Assembly: GCF_932274485.2 (NCBI RefSeq)
Contig: NC_065881.2
Coordinates: forward strand, 14,356,613-14,420,612
DNA: 64,000 nucleotides
Direction: 5' to 3'
DNA from: Patella vulgata
Lineage: Eukaryota > Mollusca > Gastropoda > Patellidae
Positions 20,833-32,059 of this stretch are shown here, in pieces; position 1 is the stretch's first letter, and every line of letters begins with the position of its first letter. The position numbers and the translations under genes were made by a program. The notes beneath the pieces were generated by a model. The model was not told the DNA's origin and made no database searches. It worked only from the letters and a program-made list of their open reading frames with translations.

Positions 20833-22470
20833 CTGGAAAAATAAAAATAATATTTAAAGGAGCTAAAATTAAAAACACAAATTTGAATTCAATATTGGCC
20901 CATTTTGATTAATACTGTCATACTGATATTGTTATCTTGCTGTGAAAATATAGGATCCTAACATCCAATATTTAAGACAAAATGAACATTTTATAATCAG
21001 TACACGAGTAGTGTATTCTATGGTTTCGGACGTCATTTATACTGAATAAAGAAAAACATTTTATATAAGACAATGCGGAAATAATTAGTAATGGCTCATT
21101 GACAAACGACAAAATAATAATAAAACAAACAATTGCCATGTAAGATACACCCACATTTTGCAAGCGATGGACAGAAAACAAGCTAAAAAAGCGACTTTTC
21201 GTACAATCTGGGGTCATAATCCAGCATGTTACAGTCCGACACGCATCAATATCGAAAGGAACCGAGATCTTCGGGGTATAAACGTATAAACATGGATGGT
21301 GCTCAACCATGGTATTACATGCTTATTATATAATTTGTATGTAAATGGGAGCGACCATTTTGTAATACAGTCTCGGTCCGATTTTCACGAAATTTGAACT
21401 CCACCATAATTATAGTAACGTTGATATATTTGAACGGTTTACAAAATCAAGTAAAAGTAAAAATTGTCTACGATATCATCTCCTTAGGTGGAAGTGGACG
21501 TAAAACTCTAGTAAAACTCTAGAAACGAACGAATCAAGTAAAAGAAAGAAATCCCTGTTATATCATATATTGAAAACAACACCCACAGTTAAACATTGAT
21601 TACCTTCATAAAAGGGAAATATTCCTTTAATTATGTCTTGAACATTAAAAATGACGAAATGTTTTGTTTTGTTTTTTATTATTATAACTTAGGCCAAGGT
21701 AAACATAACTGTTCCAGACGGTGAGTAAACTGTATAATAATTACAAATTTGAAGCGTGCCAGGCACAACACGGTTATTATTTTTTTTTGTAGTGTAAACG
21801 GGTCAAACATAAGTGTGTCGTACTGAGTACCGTGCCAATTTGGCCCACTGAAGTGTGGTGGTCTCGGCACAGCACGGCTAAAGTTTCGTAGTGTAAACGC
21901 CACCCGGTCTGAGAACGGGTATCAGTTGTACGGATTACTACGCATGCGGCAAATGATCTTTGATCTTTTTCCCCGCGAACTTTGACAGTTCTGTCAAAAG
22001 GGCTGCCTGTACTAAATCAACCGCCATAATTGTTTTCATCCGGGTAATTTGCATAAAGACTGATATTAACTTTACTGTGAAGAGTTCCACATTTGGCGTG
22101 TCTGGCACGGTTCCGAGACCAGTTATTTTAAAATAATGTAAACGGGTCAGTTTCTTGAAATTTATCGTGGCCTGGTACCGTGCTGAGAACGACACGCTTA
22201 TTGCGACCAAGTGTAAACGGTTGGAAGTTGGGTGGTCGGATGGTGGATTTCCAGTTTGTACGTGACAATGAGTAGGGTCGTCTGCCTAACCTCGTGGATT
22301 TTATTCGGATCCTCCGGTTTCTTCCCAAAGCTCCTTCAAAATTAAGTGGTACAAAAATGCCATGAAATTTGCTTATCTTCAGTTTCGTGAATACACCGTT
22401 AATAGCATATCCACACGTCCCTCTAATGCTAATTGCTAGTTCTCGGTCCCTGGGTGACGCCTTGAACATC

Positions 22471-22505
<35 letters not shown>

Positions 22506-22843
22506 AACATCCACTCGACACAAACTAGGTCATTTCGGGACTAACATGTGGTTCAATTTTATTTCCATAATTCGCTTGCGCGTAGGGGTCTTTAGCAGTG
22601 TGAGGAAACTGGAGGACCCGGAGAAAACCCAAGAGGTTGGACAGGCGACCCTACTCCTTGTCACGTACAACCGGGGAATCGAAACCATGCCAGTTGACTC
22701 AATGACAGACTTTATGATACAACACGCACGTGCTAGCCATTCAGCCATCCAGCCCCCCCGAACATCATGGAAAGTGCCAACAAAATCGTCAAGAAAATGT
22801 TTTTGTGTTTATTTTTTTTATAACACCACGACTACCACCCTAT

Positions 22844-22886
<43 letters not shown>

Positions 22887-23850
22887 TAATTTTTATGTCT
22901 TTAAGGAAAGAGTGTTTAACGTCCACTCATCAAAGACTAGATGATTTCGGGACTAAAATAATATGTCAGAGGACAACCGAAACGACCCTCCCTGCTCCTC
23001 ACGTACATGCATAGGATTAGGACAGCGATACATGACCACGACAACTAAGCCTACGCTATATTCCGTAAGGACATAGAGGACGAGAGAGGGGGAGGGGTAG
23101 GCCTAACTTCCACTCGACACAAACTAGGTCAATTCGGAACTAACATATGGTTTAATTTTATTTCTATAATTCGCTTGTGCGTAGGGATCATAAGTGGAGA
23201 GGGGAGGGGCGGAGGTCCCGGAGAAACCCCCAAGAGGTTGGACAGACGACCCTACACTTGGTCACGTACAAGCAGGGACTCGAAACCACGCCACTTGACT
23301 CATATTACAGAATTAGCACACTAATTTGTGTACATTTCTAAACCGTGCTACATTTTTTAACACAAAAACTAAATTTTCAATTTCATTAAATGGAAGCAGA
23401 AAGAATACTTCTCGAAATGTTCCGACTAAAATCATCAATTTAGGAATTAAAATGTCGGTCAATTGGCTTCTTGTCTGTTCTCGAGCGAAACTAATTGTAG
23501 ACAATCCTCTAGATTCTCCTAGCACAACTCGAATTGTTGTCGCCTTGAATGACGTCACATAGACATGTTTTGTGATTATGGAAGTTCTGGTTGAATTAAA
23601 ATACAAACCAATTCAAACGTTATTTAAATGTTTTCAATGGATGTCATTGCGTGACAAGAACAGTCATATGTATATTTCATGTTTTGTTTTTTATATCTTA
23701 TATCAGATGACATGAGACACAATAGAAGATACAAACACATACGGCATGCTTCATTGGAAAGAGAGAAAGAGAGAGAGAGAGGGAGAGTAATGAGAAGCCT
23801 AAACAGGTCATACCTGAAAGACATGTTGAAGGAATCTCCGTACAGCAAAC

Positions 23851-23895
<45 letters not shown>

Positions 23896-26800
23896 GGGGG
23901 GTAAGCGTCCACCTTACACAAACTAGATCATTTCGGGACTAACGTAAGGTTCAATTTTTTTTTCAATAATTAATCAGAATTAACCCTTCTCAATGGGTTA
24001 GAGAGAGGAGTTTTTAATGTCCCCTCGACGCAAACGTGGTCATTTCGGGACTAACATGGTTCAAATTATTTCAATAATAGCCTTGCGCGTGGGGGATCTT
24101 TTGGCAGTGAGGGGGAAACAGGCGACGCTACTCCTTGTCAGATACAAGTGTGCGGTCGAAACCTCATTACTGGACTCAAGGACACACCGTGTAATCTGAA
24201 GTGCGCACGCGTTAATCTCCCACCCGGCACCCAATGATGTAACGAGTTGTCCTTAGATCTATCGTTATGTCAAGTGGTTTGCATGTCAAGGACTAAGAAC
24301 ACCCACACCTAAAATCAGCACGCCGGCTTGCACTAGCGAAAGACTGTGAATAAAATGTCTACTATAAGCCATTTTGCACACAGTGATCCATCTACTTCAT
24401 ATTTCGAGAATAGATCTCTGCCCTAAATGGCCGCCATATCTAAAAATTACTATAGATATACTGTTTTGTAATGCGGTTCTACTCTCTTTCACATTTGTCA
24501 TACACTTAAAAACTAAATAAACTTTTTCAATTTTATTAAATGGAAGCAGAATAACTACTTAATGAAATTCTCGATGTATACTTAGTGTTTTCAACTAAAA
24601 TTGTCGATATAGGAATTAAAATGTCGGTCAACTAGTTTAGTGTCTGTTCTCAAGCCGAGCTAACTGTAAACAAACAGTCTACGTTTAGTATAATGACTAT
24701 AAGCGTGCGCTGTTCCCAAATGATCTGGCTGGTAATAATTGGACTTTAAACTCTCTCCAAATGTCACCAACAGTGTGTTATTTTGTACTGTAGTTTCTCA
24801 ATCTGATTAATTATAAAATTCAGATCTATATTTCGTTTCGTTTAGAACTATAAAAAACGAACGAAATAGGATCTGTGTTTTAATCAGATTGGTAGTTTCT
24901 GGGTTGTGGAAAACATTTTAATATCTCGTGATATCATAATAAATAAAATATGAAAATCAACAAAGCATGACGTCTTTTTAATACTAGGAATCAAATTGTT
25001 TACATAACAAATAAATGGAATGATTGATATTAGATTTTAATATCTATCGGTATTTAAAGATGCCGTATGCAAGACTTTAATAAAGGGCTGACGGTTCTCG
25101 CTACAATATGTTGACAATTTACTTCATTCTGAGCTGATTGATGGCCGCTTAAACATACATTATGCAAGACCTATATCTGTCTATTACAGGTCTTTCTTTA
25201 GGCCTGAAATGTTATCTAAATTATTAATTAGACATTAATTAACTTATCCAGGCCATAATCAACTCCCGATGTCATAGCTAGCCTGCGATATTTACTGGAT
25301 TAGGATCCGATTTGCTGCTCAACTTTCATACATGATTTAATCATGAAATGGATAATCGAGACTGTTTTTTTATCGTACCGACTTTAGTAATGATGATCGG
25401 GGCTAGGCCGAAAATTCAATCGCCAAATTCTGGGTTGAGAGTGGATCAATTTGACTGATATTTCCAGCATATCCACTGTACATTATCTAGCTTTTTAACT
25501 ATTATAATGAGAGCTACAAGCCCTTTATCTAATCTCCCATAATGTATTTTTAAAGAACAGTGTATCCACGTTTAAATCCATTGAAAATCAAAACCATCCG
25601 ATGACCTGGACAGGTGGTTATGGGATTGACATGTGAATAAATGTCTAATTAATGATTTATATAACATTTGAGGCCAAACAAAAGATGAGTAGGCAGAGCT
25701 AGCTTTTACATATTGCATCTTTAAGCAAGCTTTCCACTATATCTGGCGTAGCTTTTTAATAAATTGGCCTTCACTGTTTTCTTTTTTTAATCGATGTATG
25801 AAGCGCTGGTCTCCATTGTTAAATTCTCTATTAAATTATTTGTCCCGAGGGAAAGATGTAGTTAATGCTCGTGCGATTAATCAGAATCGCGAAATCAAAT
25901 ATTTAAACTTAATTAAAGATGCATCATGCAAGATTTAAACAAAGAGCTGGTTGTTCTTGCTATATTAGTTTAAATATAGATAATGAAAATAAATATAATG
26001 AAAATTTCATTAGAAATTACTTTATTCTGTGTTAATTTATTATTGCTCGTTCGTTCGTTCCTGGAATTTTACGTCCACTTCCACCAAGGGTGATATCGTA
26101 GACAAATTACCATTGTTTGAAGTTTTGACTAGAAATACCATGTATACCATGTTTATTAGCGTCGCAAAGGTACTTGGCAATCGAGACTAATTTTTAAAGT
26201 AGATTATGGCAAAATCCTACTCTTATTTCGTGTCCGCGAATGTGTACACTGGACCTCGGTTTTTCGTCTCATCCGAACGACTATACTTTGTCCCTTGCCA
26301 GTCCCTCCTCCCTACACTACTGACAAAGGGGAACCACGCCAGAAAATCTCGATGAACTTTCTCAGGTCATTGCAGGGATCGAACACGGGTCATCCAGATT
26401 AGCGAGCCAGTCTTACCCACCGCGGCTCCAGGAAAACTTCAAGTCTCTGATAGTTATTTGCGGGATTGAAGGAACTGAAATATTGTTGGTGAAAAATTGA
26501 ATCCCATTCGGATCCGACTTTGTTTACGTAGACGATGAGTTTTGAAATTTTGAACACACATCGCTGTCTGGGCACCCCCCCCCCCGGCACACTGGCGGCC
26601 TGGCTTATTACTGTTTTAAACCCTGACTTTTGTTGGCCGTCTTAATAGGTCTGCTTAAAAAGCGCAGATAGCTTGCTTTGCATTCTGCACAGAACTCCGC
26701 CTACTTCATACTTCAAAATGAAATGAAATGGGGTTTAACGTCCTACTGTTCTGCTCCGAACTGGGCTATGAGGGAAATTTGGCCTGGCCCGGACAGCGGC

Positions 26801-27774
26801 ACTACGACCTAGTCTTATATCGAATTCCATCCGTCAAGGGATCTTTTACGTGCACGCCAATTTGTACACGGGACCTCGGTTTTTCGTCCTATCCGAACGA
26901 CTAGACAGCTGTCCTTGCCAGGCCCTCCGTCCTGCAGCACTGACAAGGGGGGACGCAACTCTATCCTGTTGTCGTAAATTCCCGGCGATTTTAAACTATA
27001 TAGTTGAAATATATAAGCGTCTGTATGACCTAATATTCACCATAACGTTTGGACCTATGTAGTGCTATCGGACTTTCATGTTGTATTTATGTTCTTCGTG
27101 ATCGTAATATATAACACTACAGGTTAAATGGTTCTTACAACTTTATTGTTAAGCTAGAATGGCTTCGAAGATTCCTCGTTCTCAATAAATAATAGCTGCT
27201 CGGAATACCTGGGTGAGCTCTGACCAGTCTCGCTAAACACTCTCCTTTATAACCTTATTTGGTCTACCAACCATAGGTCAATAAACATATAAAATTTGAT
27301 GGCTATTTTGACAATGATTAGGATTTTACCAAAATATCACTGTTTTTTATATATTAATATCATATCATTCATGTTCATTAAGTACGTGTGATTTGACTCT
27401 AGAAAGAGTGAAGCAACAATTTTTCAAAGACCCAATATTGTCTTAAGGACCAAAGTGTTACACGTCGACGGATTCTTTGTTGATACAGAACTGTAAAACG
27501 GTGGGAATTATACGGAAATGAATTAATCACGCGCCAGGAAGAACAACATGAGTTTAGATTCCCTGACAACGCTGTCATGTTTCTACTTCCGGTCCATGAT
27601 AGAACCGATACACGTACTAAATATATAACATTTGGAGTTATGAATAAACAAGAAATTTGTTATTTGCAGCTTAGTGTTCGGTCTCGGTGAACTAGAACGA
27701 TTTGTCGATCTCAATCGCGATAAGTATACAATGACGTTTTACTGATGGGTGTGTAATGTCACAGTGGGAATCCA

Positions 27775-27806
<32 letters not shown>

Positions 27807-29131
27807 CAGAGAAATGGGATTTAACAGTTTGCTTTTCTTTACCAACCGGCAAAATAATCGGGGGAGGGGGGATTTTGCCATTACTGGGACAGCGGCGCTA
27901 TTACCCACTCTTTTTTCGATTTCCAAATATCAAGGACCCTTTTACTTGTACACGGGACCTTGTTTTTTTTCGTCCGATCGGTATGGCTAGACGTTATTAC
28001 TTACCAGACCTCCATCCAGTACCAACACCGACTTTCTGGCCGAGATTAAACCCGGGACCTTCTGGGTTAGCTTACCAGTACCATCAGAATATTATATAGA
28101 GACAGGCTTACGCCATTTAATATGCTATGGATGCCATTTTCCCAAGACAGCGGAACTATGGCCTTTCCTTATTTCGAATTGTAAATCTCAAGGGATCGTT
28201 ACGTGTTCGTTACCGGGCCCTCCCTCCGTCCTGCAGCACTGCCAAATGGGAAACCACGCCGGAAAAATCCCAAAGAACTTTCTCGCCCAACACTGGGATC
28301 GGACCTGGGGTCTCCTTTAACAACATTAAATTAATCCTCACCTTTTGAACTACTGGTGGACGCCGATAAATTCTTCCTGATTTTCACACCAACATAAAGA
28401 AATCCCACTGACACCACCAGACCATACGTCACAAACAATAACTGACAAATAATCAACAATACTTTAACTGTCGACCCGTACAACATCACGAGAATGTCGA
28501 ATGAAATCACTATTAACATATGGACGGCCGTGATGAAGGCGATAACTGAAAGTTTCTGAAAACGTGGCGGAGCGACTTCCATTTTCGTCGTGTCCAGTAG
28601 AATCAACAACACAATGCTGAACGATGACGTCAGTCCGGGAATCCCTATTGACCAAATCACATGCGATACCATAAAAGGAACGCTGCGTTCCGAGGAGTAG
28701 GGATCGAGAAAAAGTGTCACGGATCTGGTAATGGCGAAGAAGGTTATCATGGAGTTTAATGCAATTGTTGTTTTGTTGATGGGGGTTCCCGATCTGTTGA
28801 ACACGATTGTTATAATCAGAAAGATACCAAATAAGGCGATAGCTAAATAAGCCAGGGCAAATAGGTAAACGTGGATTGGCCAAGCTTCTCCCCACTCTGT
28901 GTAAGATTCAGTCCAATTGGGACCTGGTTCTGGCCAGAGTTCGGCAACTGTTTCCGGTTCAACATATCCAGGTTCTACTTCGGGTTCAACATATCTGGAT
29001 TCTACTTCCGGTTCTACTTCTGGTTCTACTGTAACTTCCGGTTCGACTTCTGGTTCTGGTTCTCTCTCTGGTTCAGGTTCAACGCTTGGTTCAGTCGAGT
29101 CAGATGTTTCTGCTCGACCTAACGGTGACAT
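20462..29131 (-). CDS. PRRT3/PRRT4-like seven-segment membrane protein (two exons seen)
   Basis: Joining 29131-28342 to 20832-20462 gives a 386-residue frame. Residues 1-70 are a Pro/Glu-rich low-complexity region (repeats of EPEVEPEV). Hydrophobic segments fall at about 84-111, 121-143, 153-180, 193-219, 222-249, 276-299 and 314-336. The WPIHVYLF motif before segment 1, SVTLFLDPYSS after segment 2, and DSWSWWILQTCLRVEE at segment 7 resemble vertebrate proline-rich transmembrane proteins 3 and 4, whose molecular function is poorly known. The splice is phase 1 (G|AT gives Asp264), and donor and acceptor are strong. The 7.5-kb intron holds many SINEs and MITEs. The frame stays open back to an acceptor at 29146, so an upstream phase-1 exon, perhaps carrying a signal peptide, is likely. 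The start at 29131 is therefore provisional. Confidence 0.82.
20951..21690. other. MITE-1 fragment, then unassigned intron sequence
   Basis: AACATCCAATATTTAAGACA to about 21020 is MITE-1 interior with a degraded palindrome. The remainder holds a 112-residue open frame without recognisable features. Confidence 0.5.
21690..22218. mobile_element. Possible DNA-element remnant H
   Basis: AGTGTAAACG recurs in both orientations with GTGCCAGGCACAACACGG and GTCTGGCACGGTTCCGAGA, giving a loosely palindromic, GC-richer block of about 530 bp with several overlapping short frames. No transposase identified; class unknown. Confidence 0.4.
22219..22341 (+). mobile_element. SINE-A fragment
   Basis: TTGTACGTGACAATGAGTAG to CCTCCGGTTTCTTCCCA; the tail half is missing. 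Confidence 0.75.
22473..22759 (-). mobile_element. SINE-A, full length with target duplication
   Basis: (GA)n tail, full core and head. GAACATCAT is duplicated at 22464-22472 and 22760-22768. High similarity to the 12617 copy suggests recent insertion. Confidence 0.92.
22845..23060 (-). mobile_element. SINE-A2 variant
   Basis: (GA)n tail at 22847-22877, then AACGTCCACTCATC. In place of the usual core it has ATGTCAGAGGACAACCGAAA and GACCCTCCCTGCTCCT, shared with 33064-33235 and 34980-35180. Confidence 0.7.
23085..23305 (-). mobile_element. SINE-A, diverged
   Basis: TCCACTCGACACAAACTAGG through GAGGTTGGACAGACGACC to CGCCACTTGACTCAT; no clear duplication. Confidence 0.8.
23292..23760 (+). mobile_element. 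Dispersed repeat D, copy 2
   Basis: Matches the reverse complement of 34326-34705 along most of its length: ATTACAGAATTAGCACACTA, TTGTTGTCGCCTTGAATGAC, ATGCTTCATTGGAAAG. Two opposite-strand short frames here are not conserved between copies. Confidence 0.65.
23850..23985 (-). mobile_element. SINE-A, 5'-truncated
   Basis: Long (GA)n tail at 23851-23891, then CACAAACTAGATCATTTCGG to TTTTTTTCAATAATTA, where it stops. Confidence 0.8.
24002..24235 (-). mobile_element. SINE-A, old copy
   Basis: TCCCCTCGACGCAAACGTGG, CTACTCCTTGTCAGATACA and GTGCGCACGCGTTAATC; the core is partly deleted. Confidence 0.75.
24395..24705 (+). mobile_element. Dispersed repeat D, copy 3
   Basis: Starts TTCGAGAATAGATCTCTGCC. 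AATTAAAATGTCGGTCAACT and GTGTCTGTTCTCAAGC match copy 2. Confidence 0.6.
24799..24891. mobile_element. MITE-3, minimal 93-bp foldback
   Basis: Just two terminal repeats face to face (CAATCTGATTAA and TTAATCAGATTG, with TTTCGTTTCGTTT inside). Perfect 9-bp duplications GTAGTTTCT lie at 24790-24798 and 24892-24900. Long inverted ends with 9-bp duplications are characteristic of Mutator-like elements. Confidence 0.9.
25055..25557 (-). mobile_element. MITE-2, full copy plus a second left end
   Basis: A 5' fragment in plus orientation (TTTAAAGATGCCGTATGCAA, 25057-25140) meets a full minus copy from TTAAACATACATTATGCAAG (about 25151) to CCATAATGTATTTTTAAAG. Confidence 0.8.
25558..25905. mobile_element. 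MITE-2 half copy and unassigned sequence
   Basis: ATGTCTAATTAATGATTTATA and TTACATATTGCATCTTTAAG at 25600-25725 are a MITE-2 right half; 25726-25905 is unassigned. Confidence 0.5.
25910..26215 (+). mobile_element. MITE-2 left part with SINE-C fragment
   Basis: TTAAAGATGCATCATGCAAG to AATTACTTTATTCTGTG is MITE-2. TTTTACGTCCACTTCCACCA at about 26067 is a SINE-C 3' end. Confidence 0.65.
26216..26425 (-). mobile_element. SINE-B, head and core only
   Basis: ATCCTACTCTTATTTCGTG through GATCGAACACGGGTCATCC; no tail. Confidence 0.8.
26716..26950 (-). mobile_element. SINE-B, head lost
   Basis: AAAATGAAATGAAATGGGG tail through core to CAGCACTGACAAGGGGG at 26950, then unrelated sequence. Confidence 0.85.
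27115..27475 (-). mobile_element. Dispersed repeat E, internally deleted
   Basis: Reverse complement of both ends of the element at 54173-54928: GATTCCTCGTTCTCAATAA and GACCAAAGTGTTACA. The central hairpin region of the other copy is absent. Confidence 0.65.
27476..27770. other. Unassigned intron sequence
   Basis: No recognised element. Confidence 0.4.
27773..28090 (-). mobile_element. SINE-B body with a (GA)n tail
   Basis: (GA)n at 27775-27812 precedes AAATGGGATTTAACAG. The body is then SINE-B (ACAGCGGCGCTATTACCC, TTGTACACGGGACCTTG). SINE-B normally carries a CATTT tail, so this copy looks recombinant or tail-switched. Confidence 0.65.
28125..28318 (-). mobile_element. SINE-B, tailless
   Basis: CCATTTTCCCAAGACAGCGG to GATCGGACCTGGGGTCTCC, directly beside the PRRT-like exon. 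Confidence 0.75.
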
Positions 29132-29145
29132 CTTTGAATTATTAC
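28342..29145 (-). CDS. PRRT-like gene, main exon
   Basis: The acceptor CTCTCCTTTCAG ends at 29146 and the donor AAAAG|GTGAGG is at 28342/28341. It encodes the acidic Pro/Glu N-terminal part and the first five hydrophobic segments. The 14 bases before the ATG are open in frame (xGT AAT AAT TCA AAG). Reading on past the donor reaches TAA within three codons, as expected for an intron. Confidence 0.82.
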
Positions 29146-29319
29146 CTGAAAGGAGAGTACAGTTGTACAGTATACAGTTTTAGAATCTCCCATTTTGTTT
29201 ATCTGAATGGGATTTGGGAAAAGGCGTAGCCTACTTAAAACAAAAACATTCCCTAGAATCTCTCATGAGAACCCGATCTTTTTAATTTGGCAGATAGTCT
29301 TCATGTTCTCTAATATTCA

Positions 29320-29560
29320 ATGGGGGGTGGGGGGTCGTTAACGCGTAACGCGTGGATGTTGCATCATAAGATTTGTCACTGAGTAAGGTGGCGTGGTTTC
29401 GATTCCCCGCTTATAGTCTTCCATTCCCCAGACAACCACTTGAATACCGCGACACCCTTATCGTCTCCAATTTCCCAGACAACAACTTGAATACCACGAT
29501 TACCACTCCACCCCATTCTTATCGTCTCCAATTCCCACTTGGTTATAATAATAATAATAA
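29320..29560 (+). repeat. SINE-A head running into a minisatellite
   Basis: GCATCATAAGATTTGTCACT and GGTTTCGATTCCCCGCTT are SINE-A. From about 29420 two units with CAGACAACMACTTGAATACC and TTATCGTCTCCAATT follow, related to the array at 32060-32300. Confidence 0.65.
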
Positions 29561-29699
29561 TGAGGGAACCTATTTAGTACATGAGTTCTAATTTTCAACA
29601 TGTCCATCTTACTCTATAAAACTAGCAACTACACAGTAACAATACAGTGCACTCTGTCACATCCGACCCCTGATCACTCCGGCACCATTTACAAAGTGT

Positions 29700-31322
29700 A
29701 TATATATCATATTATATAAGCTTATAAAGGAGAAATATCAAATAAACAAGAAAGACTAAAATGGTAAATAAACATACATTCAAAGAACAACAGTAATTAA
29801 CAAGGGTTAAAAGATTTAACATGCTCTTACTAACTCCTGTTTGAAGATAAAACATGAAGACGCATGTTTCACAGTTTGAGGTAGTGAATTCCAGAATACA
29901 ATTCAAGGGCGGTATATTGGAATGTTCTTGTCATTGCTTTTTATCTTACTAAGTTGACTTTCTGATCTCAATGTCATGGTAGTTTCGGTCAATTTAGAAT
30001 TTTCACAGAATGTGTTATATAAATATAATGATAATTTGTCTCTTAGAATTTTGAAGGTGAGCATTCCTTGGTTGTATTGAATGCGTTGGTAGATTGTAAG
30101 CCAATTTAGAGATTCAAACAAAGGTGCCGAATGTGAATCAGGTTTTTCATCCAAAATGATCCTTGCTGCACGCTTTTGAAGTTTATACAGGACCTATAGT
30201 TTATCTTTATTGGCATTACCCCAAACTGTGGAACAGTAATCTAAGCATGGTAAAATATAGCCGTTGAAAAATAAAATTCTAAGATGGTGTGGTAAATAAG
30301 GTTTTAACTTTGTCAGGAGGTAGATTTTGGAGGATATGATTTTGGAAATTTTGTTAATTTGGAGATTCCAATCTAAATTTTGGTCAACACTAAGTCCTAA
30401 TAACACTTTTAATTTTTAATGATAAGCTGCTAGTGTTTGTTTGGTGGTTTGAAGCTATTAGCATGGCTTTGGTCTTTGTGGCATTCATTGCCATACCATT
30501 ATCATTACGCCGATTAAATACATTTAGTAAATCCTCTTGAAGGGCGGAATAGCCGAATGGTTAGCACACGTGCGCTGTATCATAAGGCCTCTCATTGAGT
30601 CAACTGGCGTGGTTTCGAATCCTCGGTTGTACGTGACAAGGAGTAGGGTCGCCTGTCCAACCTCGTGGGCTTTCTCCGGAACCTCCGGGTCCTCCGGTTT
30701 CCTCCCACTGCTGAAGACCCGTAGGCGCAAGCAAATTATTGAAATAAAATTAAAACCATATGTTAGTCCCGAAATGACCTAGTTTGTGTCGAGTGGACGT
30801 TAAACCCCATTTCTCTCTCTCTCTCACTTGAAGGGCAATCTCTATATTAGCTAGAGTGTTGCTAGAGAAATGAAGGGTACTGTCATCAGCAAAACGATCA
30901 GTATGGCATTTACTGACATGAAGTGGGAAATCGTTTATTAAAATCAAGAAAAGCAATGAACCAGGCAGGATCCCTGTGTGACCCCACATTTCACACCAGT
31001 AACAGTTGAATGACATGCCCCTAGGATTAATTGTTGCTTTCGAAATTCCAGATAGGATGAAATTAGTTTATGCGATTTCAAGTCAAATTTGTATAATTTT
31101 AATTTTTGGAGGATTAATTTATGGTATATAAGATCAAAAGCCTTACTAAGATCGAGATAAACAAAACAACTGCGGTGATATTACTTGAGTCTATTTCTTT
31201 CAGCCAGATATCTGTAAATCTCAATAAGGCTGTTGAATATGAATGATTTTTAATAAAACCAGATCGTAATTCATAAAATAATTTGTATTTTTCAAAATAT
31301 TCTGTAATTTGAGAACTAATGT
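29700..31322 (-). mobile_element. LINE (non-LTR retrotransposon) fragment, broken
   Basis: Minus-strand fragments of a reverse transcriptase. NHSYSTALLRFTDIWLKEID is encoded near 31225. An LSKAFDL-like motif lies near 31150 in another frame. The active-site box FADD is at 30882-30893, within FLILINDFPLH. C-terminal thumb sequence LGLSVDQNLDWNLQINKISK is at about 30400, then ILDEKPDSHSAPLF at about 30155. The frame is broken by several shifts and stops, and SINE-A splits it at 30546. The 5' part, including any endonuclease, is absent. Clade not assigned (Jockey/CR1-like style). Confidence 0.85.
30546..30826 (+). mobile_element. SINE-A inserted in the LINE
   Basis: Complete copy with (CT)n tail. 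CTTGAAGGGC is duplicated at 30536-30545 and 30827-30836. It contains a small duplication (CCGGAACCTCCGGGTCCTCC) in the core. Confidence 0.93.
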
Positions 31323-31730
31323 ACCTACAGCGATGTACCTACACTTGACGGTCCACGGCAAACGGTACCGTGGACGCGCCTCCATTCGGGGAAGCGACTA
31401 AGGTGCTCTCCCCTAGAAAATTTTGGAAAATAGGGTTTGCACCAGAGGAGAGGGACTATGCAAGAAAATTTCAATTCTGAGGCTGAATTTGCTATATTAG
31501 CTTATTATGATATTTTGATATGAACATTACAAAAAATTAAAGGAAGGAATACGACTTTGGCGTACCTATAATATTTTAGGAGAAAAACAAAAAGTTGGGA
31601 ATTGGGTTAGAGTGCGACTTGTTTGAATTTTGAAGATTATCACCCCATCGTGAATTTGACCTGGAAAAGTTGGCTTTCTTATGGTAGATTTCTTCGGGCG
31701 TCGGTTTGCGGTCGGTTTCTTGGTTTGGCG
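31323..31730. other. Unassigned sequence
   Basis: A short duplication, GATGTACCTACA near 31320-31345, and otherwise unrecognised sequence. Confidence 0.4.
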
Positions 31731-31734
31731 CCCC

Positions 31735-32000
31735 CGTTGATCAAGTCGTGGGCACCCAACCAATCTCACTCGGCATTATGCATTATGTGGGACCCGAAAA
31801 TCATATATTGTCGTTATGGGGTGCTTCAACATTTGGGGGGGGGGGGGGCTCATTATGACATGATTGACGAGGCGTTCATCAAACCAAATGACATTGGTTG
31901 GGCACTCCACCAATCTCGTCGTGGGCGCCCAGCCAATATCACTCGGCTTTATGGGGCGCCCATACTGATATGGACACGTTGGTCGTTGGCTTCGTAAAGC
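31735..32000. repeat. Diverged local duplication
   Basis: CGTGGGCACCCAACCAATCT / CACTCGGCATTATG at about 31747 recurs as CGTGGGCGCCCAGCCAATAT / CACTCGGCTTTATG at about 31920. Also a G run near 31841. Overlapping frames on both strands are artefacts. Confidence 0.6.
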
Positions 32001-32059
32001 GTCCAATGGAAATACCCCCCCCCCCAACCCCTTGCCTCTCCCCCGCTAGCTACGGGCCT

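Larger units (their letters stand above)
20833..28341 (-). other. Intron of the PRRT-like gene
   Basis: GTGAGG at the 5' end and TTTCCAG at the 3' end. Its content is listed separately: SINE-A, SINE-B, MITE-2, MITE-3, repeats D and E. No alternative exon with a convincing frame was recognised inside it. Confidence 0.75.

Noticed and set aside
20852-20880. MITE-1 terminus (TTTAAAGGAGCTAAA) just upstream of the PRRT-like acceptor
   Set aside because: Only about 15 bases match and the following sequence differs from MITE-1; probably coincidence, though a MITE-1 fragment lies nearby at 20951.
20508-20912. 134-residue plus-strand frame opposite the PRRT-like exon
   Set aside because: Shadow of the minus-strand exon, which has the splice sites and family motifs.
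22369-22848. 159-residue plus-strand frame
   Set aside because: Most of it is reverse-orientation SINE-A; the same peptide ([14 protein letters not shown]) recurs at many SINE-A copies.
28464-28895. 143-residue minus-strand frame and plus-strand Gly/Ser- and Phe-rich frames at 28871-29183
   Set aside because: Alternate-frame readings of the PRRT-like exon and its Pro/Glu repeats.
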